This document shows, in pieces, positions 14,615 through 24,624 of a stretch of 64,000 bases of DNA (within the stretch, counting starts at the first letter, position 1; the number at the start of each line of letters is the position of its first letter). This DNA comes from Ryuthela nishihirai (lineage: Eukaryota > Arthropoda > Arachnida > Araneae > Heptathelidae). The notes beneath the pieces are model-generated. The model ran no database searches, was not told the origin of the DNA, and was given only the letters and a program-made list of their open reading frames with translations. A program made the translations under genes and the position numbers. The stretch covers positions 44,020,901 through 44,084,900 of the forward strand of contig JAWZYU010000034.1 of the NCBI GenBank assembly GCA_038380435.1, read 5' to 3'.

Positions 14615-14996
14615 TTGGGTTGTTTTACCTCTGAGCGGCACTTTTTTGCACACCATGGGCTAAATGGCCAGGTCACATGGACCCCGAAGACTCAGAGAAG
14701 GTTGGGGGAGGGGACCCACTGGAACAGCTGTTGGGAGACAGATGGTAGCCTCCCGTCAAGGCCGTCCAGCGTGTTCTTTAACGTGCACAGAGTATGGCTC
14801 TCCCGCACACGGGGCCACGGCTTAACGTCCCATCCGACGGGCGGCTGCCTTTCCAAGCTCATCGGTGTCCCCTACTGACCGTGGGCAGGGCGGGCAATTT
14901 TGCGGAGATAAATCTCAACGCTGACCCAGCTGGGACTCGAACCTGGGAACTACAGATTGCGAGCCTGGCGCGCTACCGACTGAGCCACCCCCGCCC
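14615..14996 (-). mobile_element. S1 SINE, near full length
   Basis: Read on the minus strand, this is a clean S1: a tRNA-like head (GGTGGCTCAGTCGGTAGCGC, then a B box GGTTCGAGTCC), a central body with GGGACGTTAAGCCGTGG and GTGCACGTTAAAGAACACGC, and a 3' part ending in AAAACAACCCAA. The tRNA-like head has a CTCGTAA anticodon-loop sequence, so tRNA-Thr(CGT) or a one-base variant of elongator tRNA-Met are candidate ancestors. It is flanked by direct repeats of about 84 bp (14,531-14,614 and 14,997-15,080). Confidence 0.92.
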
Positions 14997-15085
14997 AAAT
15001 GGCCAGGTGAAAAGGACCCCAGGGGCTCGGAGAAGGTTGTGGAAAGGGACCAACTGGACAACTGTTAGGAGACAGATGGTATCCT
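14997..15085 (-). mobile_element. S1 SINE fragment, other half of the direct repeat
   Basis: This repeats 14,531-14,614 with few differences, including the diverged CAGGGGCTCGGAGAAGG stretch that most S1 copies lack. Either an unusually long target duplication or a recombination product. Confidence 0.7.
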
Positions 15086-15105
15086 CCTGTCGAGGTCATC
15101 AAATG

Positions 15106-15331
15106 TGGGTGGAGGGGTGGCTCAGTCGGTAGCTTGCCAAGCTCGTAATCTGCAGTTCCCCGGTTCGTTAAAATGTGCACGTTTCAACATCAAGCTGGAT
15201 GGCGTTGACAAGAATTTCCATTTGTTTTCTAACATCTGTCCAGTGGGTTCCATTCCTCCAACCTTCTCTGAGTCCTTGCGACCTGGGCATTTAGTCCATT
15301 GTGTCCAAAAAACTGCCGCTCAGAGGTAAAA
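15106..15331 (+). mobile_element. Diverged S1 SINE with internal deletion
   Basis: A plus-strand tRNA-like head (GGGTGGCTCAGTCGGTAGC form) jumps directly to a diverged S1 3' part ending CCGCTCAGAGGTAAAAC. Most of the central body is missing. Confidence 0.7.
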
Positions 15332-15369
15332 CGCGCTTGCCACGGACGCCAACATCCCTGTGACTTGGC

Positions 15370-15445
15370 TATCAAGTGTGATTTTTAATTTGCACAGAGT
15401 AACGCTTTCCTGTACACAAGACCACGGCTTAACGTCCGATTTCGA
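15370..15445 (-). mobile_element. Old S1 body fragment
   Basis: Minus-strand match to the S1 centre (ACCACGGCTTAACGTCCGAT) with many substitutions and no head. Confidence 0.5.
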
Positions 15446-15448
15446 TGG

Positions 15449-16091
15449 ACTATGGCCTCTTTTACTTCTGAGCATCACTTTTTTGAACACAATGGGCTAA
15501 ACGGCCAGGTCACAAGGATCCCGAGGGCTCAGAGAAGGTTGCGAGAAGGGTTTGGGTTGTTTCACCACACAGAAGCACTTTTTTTTTAACACAGTGGGCT
15601 AAATGGCTGGGTCACAAGGACCCCGAGGGCTCAGAGAAGGTTGCGAGAAGGGGTTGGGTTGTTTCACCACTCAGAAGCACTTTTTTTTAACACAGTGGGC
15701 TAAATGGCCAGGTCACAAGGACCCCGAGGGCTCAGAGAAGGTTGCGAGAAGGGGTTGGGTTGTTTCACCACTCAGAAGCACTTTTTTTTAACACAGTGGG
15801 CTAAATGCCCAGGTCACAAGGACCCCGAGGGCTCAGAGAAGGTTGCGAGAAGGGTTTGGGTTGTTTCACCACACAGAAGCACTTTTTTTTAACACAGTGG
15901 GCTAAATGGCCAGGTCACAAGGACCCCGAGGGCTCAGAGAAGGTTGCGAGAAGGGGTTGGGTTGTTTTGCCTCTGAGCAGCACTTTTTTTGCACACAATG
16001 AGCTAAATGCCCAGGTCACAAGGACCCCGAGAGCTCAGAGTAGGATAGGGAAGGGGACCCACTGGACAGCTGTTAGAATACAGATGAAAAC
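15449..16091 (-). repeat. S1 tail array with 101-bp units
   Basis: Five to six tandem copies of the last part of S1, at a strict 101-bp period (15,603, 15,704, 15,805 in equivalent phase). Each unit runs from GGTTGGGTTG through AGAAGCACTTTTTTTT to CAGAGAAGGTTGCGAGAAGG. The breakpoint inside S1 differs from the 169-bp arrays elsewhere. The right end continues into a longer S1 tail at 15,955-16,091. Confidence 0.88.
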
Positions 16092-16101
16092 GTGTCATCA
16101 A

Positions 16102-16416
16102 GGGGCGGGGGTGGCTCAGTCGGTAGCGCGCCAGGCTCGTAATCTGTAGTTCCCAGGTTCGAGTCCCAGCTGGGTCAGCGTTGAGATTTATTTCCGCAAA
16201 ATTCCCCGCCCTGCCCATGGTCAGTACGGGACACCGATGAGCTTGGAAAGGCCGCCGTCCGCCGGATGGGACGTTAAGCCGTGGCCCCGTGTGCGAGAGA
16301 GTCATACCCTGTGCACGTTAAAGAACACGCTGGATGGCCTTGACGGGAGGCTACCATCTGTCTCCCAACAGCTGTTCCACTGGGTTCCCTCCCCCAACCT
16401 TCTCTGAGCCTTCGGC
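16102..16416 (+). mobile_element. S1 SINE, 3'-truncated, joined to a second S1
   Basis: Full head and body, then the sequence breaks off at CTGAGCCTTCGG and continues at CCAGCTGGGTCAGCG, a point inside the head region of another S1. This is a SINE-SINE fusion. Confidence 0.85.
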
Positions 16417-16737
16417 CAGCTGGGTCAGCGTTGAGATTTATCTCCGCAAAATTCCCCGCCCTGCCCACGGTCAGTAGGGGGCATCGATGGGCTTGGAAAG
16501 GCCGCCGTCCGTCGGATGGGACGTTAAGCCGTGGTCCCGTGTGTGGGAGAGCCATACCCTGTGCACGTTAAAGAACACGCTGGATGGCCTTGACGGGAGG
16601 CTACCATCTGTCTCCCAACAGCTGTTCCAGTGGGTCCCCTCCCCCAACCTTCTCTGAGCCTTCGGGTCCATGTGACCTGGCCATTTAGCCCATGGTGTGC
16701 AAAAAAGTGCCGCTCAGAGGTAAAACAACCCAACCCA
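16417..16737 (+). mobile_element. S1 SINE lacking the front of its head, fused to the copy before it
   Basis: Begins just after the B box and runs to the normal 3' end at AAAACAACCCAACCC. Confidence 0.85.
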
Positions 16738-16985
16738 ACCTGTCGTCAATGGCATCCAGCGTGTTCAAGGCACAGGGTATAGATCTGCCGCACACGAGGC
16801 CACGTCTTATGAAGTCCAATGAAGTCTCCAATGAAGTCTTTCCAAGCCCATCGGTCCCCCTTTTGACTGTGGGTAGGACTGGGAGTTTTGTGGAGATAAA
16901 TCTCAAAGCTGGCCCAGGAGGCACTCGAATCTGGAACTGCAAATTACGAGCCTGCCATTCTACCACCTGACTCCAACCCCACCTC
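16738..16985 (-). mobile_element. Diverged S1 SINE, tail missing
   Basis: Minus-strand S1 body and degraded head (ACGAGCCTGCCATTCTACCA), older than its neighbours. Confidence 0.65.
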
Positions 16986-17076
16986 TCCTCCTTGAACCTG
17001 AAAGACGATCGAATTGAAATGATTTTCAGCAAGGCAGGATCTCTGTAGACTCCAAGCAATTGAATCGCCTCATCCC

Positions 17077-17463
17077 GGGGGCGGGGGTGGCTCAATCGGT
17101 AGCGCGCCAGGCTCGTAATCTGTAGTTCCCAGGTTCGAGTCCCAGCTGGGTCAGCGTTGAGATTTATATCCGCAAAACTCCCAGCCCTGCCCACGGTCAG
17201 TAGGGGACACCGTTGGGCTTGAAAGGCTGCCGTCCGTCGGATGGGACGTTAAACCGTGGCCCCGTGTACGGGAGAGTCATACTTTGTGCACGTTAAAGAA
17301 CACGCTGGATGGCCTTGACGGGAGGCTACCATCTGTCTCCCAACAGCTGTTTCAGTGGGTCCCCTCCCCCAACCTTCTCTTAGCCTTCGGGGTCCATGTG
17401 ACCTGGCCATTTAGCCCATGGTGTGCAAAAAAGTGCCGCTCAGAGGTGAAACAACCCAACCCA
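17077..17463 (+). mobile_element. S1 SINE with target-site duplication
   Basis: Complete plus-strand S1, head to CAACCCA. GCCTCATCCC occurs at 17,067-17,076 and again at 17,464-17,473, as expected for target-primed insertion. Confidence 0.92.
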
Positions 17464-17473
17464 GCCTCATCCC

Positions 17474-17685
17474 TAATTTAACGCAATATAAAAAATTTAT
17501 TTTCCAACCCTCGTCTTCAGGGTTTTTGTGATTTGGCAATTTCTTTTATCATTACTATCGTAAATACACAAAAAAAATGTTATAACACCTGAAACGGGAA
17601 ACAAAATCTAACCAATCTGTAACTGAATCGTTGTGCAAAACAGGAACTCTAAAATCCAAAGTAATCTTATATCACCACACGTCGT
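17474..17685. other. AT-rich non-repetitive spacer
   Basis: About 210 bases between two S1 insertions. It contains A/T runs and no feature I can name. With the S1 elements removed it joins the sequence on either side. Confidence 0.4.
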
Positions 17686-17697
17686 CATATAATCTAG

Positions 17698-18760
17698 TGG
17701 GGCGGGGTTGGCTCAGTCGGTAGCGCGCCAGGCTCGTAATCTGTAGTTCCCAGGTTCGAATCCCATCTGGCTCAGCGTTGAGATTTATCTCCACAAAATT
17801 CCCCGCCCTGCCCACGGTCAGTAGGGGACACCGATGGGCTTTAAAGGCCGCCGTCCGTCGGATGGGACGTTAAGCCGTGGCCCGTGTGCGGTAGAGACAA
17901 ACCTTGTGCACGTTAAAGAACACGCTGGATGGCTTCGATTGGAGGCTACCATCTGTCTCCTAACAGCTGTTTCAGTGGGTCCCCTCCCCCCAACTTTCTT
18001 TCAACCTTCGGGGTCCATGTGACCTGGCCATTTAGCCCATTGTGTGCAAAAAAGTGCCGCTCAGAGGTAAAACAACCCAACGTTAAAGAACACGCTGGAG
18101 GGCCTTGACGGGAGGCTACCATCTGTCTCCCAACAGCTGTTCCAGTGGGTCCCTTCCCCCCAACCTTCTCTGAGCCTTCGGGGTCCATGTGACCTGGCCA
18201 TTTAGCCCATGGTGTGCAAAAAAGGCCGCTCAGAGGTAAAACAACCCAACGTTAAAGAACACGCTGGATGGCCTTGACGGGAGGCTACCATCTGTCTCCC
18301 AACAGCTGTTCCAGTGGGTCCCCTCCCCCCAACCTTCTCTGAGCCTTCGGGGTCCATGTGACCTAGCCATTTAGCCCATTGTGTGCAAAAAAGTGCCGCT
18401 CAGAGGTAAAACAGCCCAACGTTAAAGAACACAGTGGATGGCCTTGACGGGAGGCAACCATCTGTCTCCCAACAGCTGTTCCAGTGGGTCCCCTCCCCCA
18501 ACCTTATCTGAGCCTTCGGGGTCTATGTGACCTGACCATTTAGCCCATTGTGTGCAAAAAAGTGCCGCTCAGAGGTAAAACAACCCAACGTTAAAGAACA
18601 CGCTGGAGGGCCTTGACGGGAGGCTACCATCTGTCTCCCAACAGCTGTTCCAGTGGGTTCCCTCCCCTCAACCTTCTCTGAGCCTTCGGGGTCCATGTGA
18701 CCTGGCCATTTAGCCCATTGTGTGCAAAAAAGTGCCGCTCAGAGATAAAACAACCCAACC
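17698..18760 (+). mobile_element. S1 SINE with five tandem tails
   Basis: One head and body (17,698-17,910) followed by five 3' units of about 169 bp, each from CGTTAAAGAACACGCTGG to GGTAAAACAACCCAA. The 12-base duplication CATATAATCTAG flanks the entire structure at 17,686-17,697 and 18,761-18,772, so the array entered as one unit or grew in place after insertion. Confidence 0.93.
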
Positions 18761-18772
18761 CATATAATCTAG

Positions 18773-19265
18773 CCTCAATTTAAGGCATTCAATTATAAAC
18801 CACATATTATTCAATACATTTGCATATTAGTTACGGTATCGTGGCAGGACGATACATTTGAAACTTTAAATATCAATTTCATCGCTTTAGAACTTTCTAC
18901 TGCTTTCATTTCCGTGGTTTCATTTGCATGCAGAAATAATAGAAATTGAGCGCGCCAATGGCTGAAAATACGAAAAGTTTTCTGATTGCAAAATATTCAT
19001 TTTCCACAATGGCTGGCTGATGGTACTCAACGCATATTAAGAGAAAAACAAAATCTTCATAATATCCAATTCCAGTTCGTTCCGTACACGTTTGGAGTTG
19101 AGTCACGTGATGTTGTGGACTATCTATTTCTCTTTGTTTAAAGTAAGCGAGGAAATTAATTATTTCCAAACAAGAATTAGGTTACAGAGTTAATAACTGA
19201 TGAATGCTTCTGGTAGAATTTTAATTTTATATAAAGATATCTATAATCTAATATAAAAAGAATTT
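18773..19265. other. Non-repetitive AT-rich spacer
   Basis: About 490 bases with no match to the repeat families here. An 87-codon minus-strand frame (18,906-19,169) is not recognisable and lacks supporting signals. Confidence 0.4.
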
Positions 19266-20481
19266 AGGTTGGGTTGTTTTACCTCTGAGCGGCACTTTTT
19301 TGCACACCATGGGCTAAATGGCCAGGACACATGGACCAAGAAGGCTCAGAGAAGGTTGGGGGAGGGGACCCACTGGAACGGCTGTTGGGAGACAGATGGT
19401 AGCCTCCCGTCAAGGCCATCCAGCGTGTTCTTTAACGTTGGGTTGTTTTACCTCTGAGCGGAACTTTTTGCACACCATGGGCTAAATGGCCAGGACACAT
19501 GGACCCCGAAGGCTCAGAGAAGGTTGGGGGAGAGGACCCACTGGAACAGCTGTTGGGAGGCAGATGGTAGCCTCCCGTCAAGGCCATCCAGCGTGTTCTT
19601 TAACGTTGGGTTGTTTTACCTCTGAGCGTCACTTTTTTGCACACCATGGGCTAAATGGCCAGGACACATGGACCAAGAAGGATCAGAGAAGGTTGGGGGA
19701 GGGGACCCACTGGAACAGCTGTTGGGAGACAGATGGTAGCCTCCCGTCAAGGCCATCCAGCGTGTTCTTTAACGTTGGGTTGTTTTACCTCTGAGCGTCA
19801 CTTTTTTGCACACCATGGGCTAAATGGCCAGGACACATGGACCAAGAAGGCTCAGAGAAGGTTGGGGGAGGGGACCCACTGGAACAGCTATTGGGAGACA
19901 GATGGTAGCCTCCCGTCAAGGCCATCCAGCGTGTTCTTTAACGTTGGGTTGTTTTACCTCTGAGCGGAACTTTTTTGCACACCATGGGCTAAATGGTCAG
20001 GACACATGGACCAAGAAGGCTCAGAGATGGTTGGGGGAGGGGACCCACTGGAACAGCTGTTGGGAGGCAGATGGTAGCCTCCCGTCAAGGCCATCCAGCG
20101 TGTTCTTTAACGTTGGGTTGTTTTACCTCTGAGCGGAACTTTTTTGCACACCATGGGCTAAATGGCCAGGACACATGGACCAAGAAAGCTCAGAGAAGGT
20201 TGGGGGAGGGGACCCACTGGAACAGCTGTTGGAAGACAGATGGTAGCCTCCCGTCAAGGCCATCCAGAGTGTTCTTTAACGTGCACAGGGTATGGCTCTC
20301 TCCCGCACACAGCGACACGGTTTAACGTCCCATCCAAAAGACGGAGACCTTTCCAAGCCCATCGGTGTCCCCTACTGACCGATTTACGGAGATAAATCTC
20401 AACGCTGACACAGCTGGGACTCGAACCTGGGAACTACAGATTACGAGCCCGGCGCGCTACCGACTGAGCCACCCCCGCCCA
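19266..20481 (-). mobile_element. S1 SINE with six tandem tails
   Basis: On the minus strand one head at 20,390-20,481 is followed by six 3' units at a 169-bp spacing (19,266; 19,435; 19,603; 19,772; 19,941; 20,110). Most units carry the subtype ACATGGACCAAGAAGGCTC instead of CCCGAAGGCTC, so they spread from one variant within the array. The head is diverged, with the stretch between body and head shortened. Confidence 0.92.
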
Positions 20482-20698
20482 TGTAGATGTACCTCAAGAT
20501 ATGCGTTACACGGAGAATTCTGTTCCTTAGCCTTGGATATCATGTACCTACCAGATCTTGAAATATTCACAATACGACGTAATAAAAAAGAAAAAATGTT
20601 TTAAATAAACACCTTAAGTATCCGCGAGAATAATCTGAATGAGATGAAGTGTCATTAGATTCGTCTTCAACTTTGTTAATAAGTAGGTCGATGTCTTG
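20482..20698. other. Non-repetitive spacer
   Basis: AT-rich sequence between an S1 and the GC-richer island that follows. Nothing recognised. Confidence 0.35.
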
Positions 20699-20826
20699 CA
20701 AGGGTGTTACCGTTGCTAGGTAACCGCCCCATTTACAAATCGTTGCTGCATGATGATGGAGTGCTCCAACAAGTGTTAATGATGGCGGGAAGCAACTTCG
20801 CGATTTCTATTCTCCGGGTCATTAAA
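20699..20826 (+). promoter_or_regulatory. Promoter-like island with an RFX/X-box-like motif
   Basis: GTTACC and GTTGCTAGGTAAC (20,706-20,724) form an imperfect inverted repeat that resembles the X-box bound by RFX factors. ATGGCGGGAAGC near 20,782 adds a YY1- or E2F-like sequence. The island leads into a short ATG-initiated frame at 20,827. Motif resemblance only; no transcription evidence. Confidence 0.3.
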
Positions 20827-20898
20827 ATGGCAACGCAGTCGTGTTTGCCAATGCGTCCAACAGTCGTCGTCACGCAGCAGCCTCTAACGCCTCGGTGG
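20827..20898 (+). CDS. Candidate first coding exon, 24 codons, unidentified
   Basis: An ATG in an AAAATGG context opens a frame that ends in VVVTQQP and a few further residues exactly where an S1 array has inserted. Skipping the S1, the target sequence continues with a stop codon (TAG) right after Trp, unless a GT within GGTGGTAGTCC serves as a splice donor. The VVVTQQP string is reminiscent of the N-terminal leader of PLAC8-like cysteine-rich proteins, but the diagnostic Cys-rich domain is not visible here. Function is therefore unassigned; the frame may be chance. Confidence 0.18.
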
Positions 20899-21783
20899 TT
20901 GGGTTGTTTTACCTCTGAGCGGCACTTTTTGCACACCATGGGCTAAATGGCCAGGTCACATGGACCTCGAAGGGTCAGAGAAGGTTGGGGGAGGAGACCC
21001 ACTGGAACAGCTGTTGGGAGACAGATGGTAGCCTCCCGTCAAGGACATCCAGCGTGTTCTTTAACGTTGGGTTGTTTTACCTCTGAGCGGCACTTTTTGC
21101 ATACCATGGGCTAAATGGGCAGGTCACATGGACCCCGAAGGCTCAGGAAAGGTTGGGGGAGGGGACCCACTGGAACAGCTGTTGGGAGACAGATGGTAGC
21201 CTCCCGTCAAGGCCATCCAGCGTGTTCTTTAACGTTGGGTTGTTTTACCTCTGAGCGGCACTTTTTGCACACCATGGGCTAAATGGCCAGGTCACATGGA
21301 CCCCGAAGGGTCAGAGAAGGTTGGGGGAGGGGACCCACTGGAACAGCTGTTGGGAGACAAATGGTAGCCTCCCGTCAAGGACATCCAGCTTGTTCTTTAA
21401 CGTTGGGTTGTTTTACCTCTGAGCGGCACTTTTTGCATACCATGGGCTAAATGGGCAGGTCACATGGACCCCGAAGGCTCAGGAAAGGTTGGGGGAGGGG
21501 ACCCACTGGAACAGCTGTTGGGAGACAGATGGTAGCCTCCCGTCAAGGCCATCCAGCGTGTTCTTTAACGTGCACAGGGTATGGCTCTCCCGCACACGGA
21601 GCCACGGCTTAACGTCCCATCCGACGGACGGCGGCCTTTCAAAGCCCATCGGTGTCCCCTACTGACCGTGGGCAGGGCGGGGAATTTTGCGGAGATAAAT
21701 CTCAACGCTGACCCAGCTGGGACTCTAACCTGGGAACTACAGATTACGAGTCTGGCGCGCTACCGACTGAGCCACCCCCGCCC
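20899..21783 (-). mobile_element. S1 SINE array with a 31-base target duplication
   Basis: Four minus-strand tail units (20,899; 21,067; 21,236; 21,404), then body and head ending at 21,783. Units alternate between a GCATACCATGGG/GGGCAGG form and the usual GCACACCATGGG form. The 31 bases before the array (20,868-20,898) reappear after it (21,784-21,814) with one mismatch. Confidence 0.92.
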
Positions 21784-22257
21784 CGTCACGCTGCAGCCTC
21801 TAACGCCTCGGTGGTAGTCCTGCGATCGGTAGATATTTCCCCTCGTCGTGTCAATTCTTCATCCTCGTGAATGCTATACGAGATGAGCCGACCTTGAGGC
21901 ACAGTGGCTCGTCCCTTGCTTGGGCGGACTCCCACTGCTTTCTTTGGACGTCTGCTTCAGAAGCTCTTAAGCGAATATTCTCACCGGGGAGACTGACTGA
22001 CAGTACACATGAGGAGATGCTTGTCTGGGATAGCTAACTTTGTTCCAGGTTCTACGGGTGGTACTTTGTTGGTTAAAGGTGGGCATTTTTTTTTTTCTTC
22101 ACCCTTCAATGTAATGCGTTGTTCCCGTCTAGACGGATTGTCCAGAATCTCATCAGCTAAAAAAGCAAAGGAAAAAATAAATTAATCGTTTTTTCAGGGG
22201 TGGATTCATAAGGTTGTTCTGAAGTTATGCAACAGTTAACAGGTCTGAGTTGTGTTA
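21784..22257 (+). repeat. Unique segment duplicated in tandem, copy 1
   Basis: About 470 bases of host-like sequence that reappear almost unchanged at 22,977-23,448, offset about 1,192. It contains a poly-T stretch near 22,087. No gene recognised. Confidence 0.85.
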
Positions 22258-22976
22258 TTGGGTTGTTTTACCTCTGAGCGGCACTTTTTTGCACACCATG
22301 GGCTAAATGGCCAGGCCACATGGACCCCGAAGGCTCAGAGAAGGTTGGAGGAGGGGACCCACTGGAACAGCTGTTGGGAGACAGATGGTAGCCTCCCGTC
22401 AAGGCCATCCAGCGTGTTCTTTAACGTTGGGTTGTTTTACCTCTGAGCGGCACTTTTTGCATACCATGGGCTAAATGGGCAGGTCACATGGACCCCGAAG
22501 GCTCAGGAAAGGTTGGGGGAGGGGACCCACTGGAACAGCTGTTGGGAGACAGATGGTAGCCTCCCGTCAAGGCCATCCAGCGTGTTCTTTAACGTTGGGT
22601 TGTTTTACCTCTGAACGGCACTTTTTTGCACACCATGGGCTAAATGGCCAGGTCACATGGACCCCGAAGGCTCAGAGAAGGTTGGGGGAGGGGACCCACT
22701 GGAACAGCTGTTGGGAGACAGATGGTAGCCTCCCGTCAAGGCCATCCAGCGTGTTCTTTAACGTGCACAGGGTATGGCTCTCCCGCACACGGAGCCACGG
22801 CTTAACGTCCCATCCGACGGACGGCGGCCTTTCAAAGCCCATCGGTGTCCCCTACTGACCGTGGGCAGGGCGGGGAATTTTGCGGAGATAAATCTCAACG
22901 CTGACCCAGCTGGGACTCTAACCTGGGAACTACAGATTACGAGTCTGGCGCGCTACCGACTGAGCCACCCCCGCCC
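22258..22976 (-). mobile_element. S1 SINE array, with the head inside the 1.19-kb duplication
   Basis: Three minus-strand units (22,258; 22,429; 22,598), the last running into body and head. Its head and body share rare changes with 21,540-21,783 (GGGACTCTAACCTGG, ACGAGTCTGGCGCG), which shows that it is a segmental copy, not an independent insertion. Confidence 0.9.
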
Positions 22977-23448
22977 CGTCACGCTGCAGCCTCTAACGCC
23001 TCGGTGGTAGTCCTGCGATCGGTAGATATTTCCCCTCGTCGTGTCAATTCTTCATCCTCGTGAATGCTATACGAGATGAGCCGACCTTGAGGCACAGTGG
23101 CTCGTCCCTTGCTTGGGCGGACTCCCACTGCTTTCTTTGGACGTCTGCTTCAGAAGCTCTTAAGCGAATATTCTCACCGGGGAGACTGACTGACAGTACA
23201 CATGAAGAGATGCTTGTCTGGGATAGCTAACTTTGTTCCAGGTTCTACGGGTGGTACTTTGTTGGTTAAAGGTGGGCATTTTTTTTTCCTTCACCCTTCA
23301 ATGTAATGCGTTGTTCCCGTCTAGACGGATTGTCCAGAATCTCATCAGCTAAAAAAGCAAAGGAAAAAATAAATTAATCGTTTTTTCAGGGGTGGATTCA
23401 TAAGGTTGTTCTGAAGTTATGCAACAGTTAACAGGTCTGGGTTGTGTT
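22977..23448 (+). repeat. Unique segment duplicated in tandem, copy 2
   Basis: Second copy of 21,784-22,257, starting with the same target-site sequence and differing at a handful of positions plus poly-T length. Confidence 0.85.
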
Positions 23449-23909
23449 ATTGGGTTGTATAACCTCTGAGCGGCACTTTTTTGCACACCATGGGCTAAAT
23501 GGCCAGGCCACATGGACCAGGAAGGCTCAGAGAAGGTTGGGGGATGGGACCCACTGGAACAGCTGTTGGGAGACAGATGGTAGCCTCCCGTCAAGGCCAT
23601 CTAGCATGTTCTTTAACGCTGGGTTGTTTTACCTCTGAGCGGCACTTTTTTGCACACCATGGGCTAAATGGCCAGGCCACATGGACCCCGAAGGCTCAGA
23701 GAAGTTGGAGGAGGGGACCCACTGGAACAGCTGTTGAGAGACAGATGGTAGTCTCGCGTCAAGGCCATCCAGCGTGTTCTTTAACGTGCACAGGGTATAG
23801 CTCTCCCGCACACGGGCCCACGGCTTAACGTCCCATCCGACGAACGGCGGCCTTTCCAACCCCATGGGAGTCCCCTACTGACCGTGGGCAAGGCGGGGAA
23901 TTTTACGGG
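23449..23909 (-). mobile_element. S1 SINE, two tails, headless
   Basis: Two tail units followed by a body that ends at GGGGAATTTTACGGG, before the tRNA-like head. The first unit matches that at 22,258, so it belongs to the duplicated block. Confidence 0.85.
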
Positions 23910-23952
23910 AATTCAGAAGGAATTTATGTTGATTGCAAAGTGATGATTTTGA

Positions 23953-24335
23953 TGTTTTACCTCTGAGCGGCACTTTTTTTCACACCGTGGGCTAAATGGG
24001 CAGGTCACAAGGACCCCGAAGGCTCAGAGAAGGTTGGAAGAAGGGACCACTGGAACAGTGGGTCACTGTTAGGAGACAGACTGGTAGCCTCCCGTGAAGT
24101 CCATCCAGCGTGTTCTTTAACGTGCACAGGGTATGGCTCTCCCGCACACGGAACCACGGCTTAACGTCCCATCCGACGGACGGCGATCTTTCTAAACTCA
24201 TCGGTGTCCCCTACAGACCGTGGGCAGAGCGGGAAGTTTTGTGGAGAAAAATCTCAACTCTGACTCAGCTGGGATTCGAACCTGGGAACTGCAGATTACG
24301 AGCCTGGCGCGCTACCGACTGAGCCACCCCCGCCC
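23953..24335 (-). mobile_element. S1 SINE, near full length
   Basis: Minus-strand tail, body and head ending CCACCCCCGCCC. The 3' terminal GGTTGGG is missing at the left, and a short internal duplication (CACTGGAACAGTGGGTCACTG) lies at about 24,048. Confidence 0.88.
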
Positions 24336-24610
24336 TACACAATACGAGGAAGCCGTCGTTCTCTATATTGTCGTAAGGCAACTATGTACCTTTTTTTTTT
24401 CATGTACGTTTCCAGTCCCGGGGAATCGTGCAATTAAAAGTGATAATCTAGACTTTTTGGGTACCGAAGAATCAGGAACCTGTCCATCGAAGTCAGCTTG
24501 AAGAGTTAAAAATGATTTGGTTGTTAAATAGCGTTCGATGACGTATACACGTTCGGCCTGGGAAAATATCATTATGGGCAGCTAGTGCAATACACATCAT
24601 CAACAAAGAA
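24336..24610. other. Non-repetitive spacer
   Basis: About 275 bases with no repeat match and no recognisable gene; includes a poly-T stretch at about 24,390. Confidence 0.35.
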
Positions 24611-24624
24611 CCGATAGTGTGAGA

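Noticed and set aside
18906..19169. 87-codon minus-strand frame in a spacer
   Set aside because: AT-rich, no initiation context or splice signal, and no recognisable similarity.
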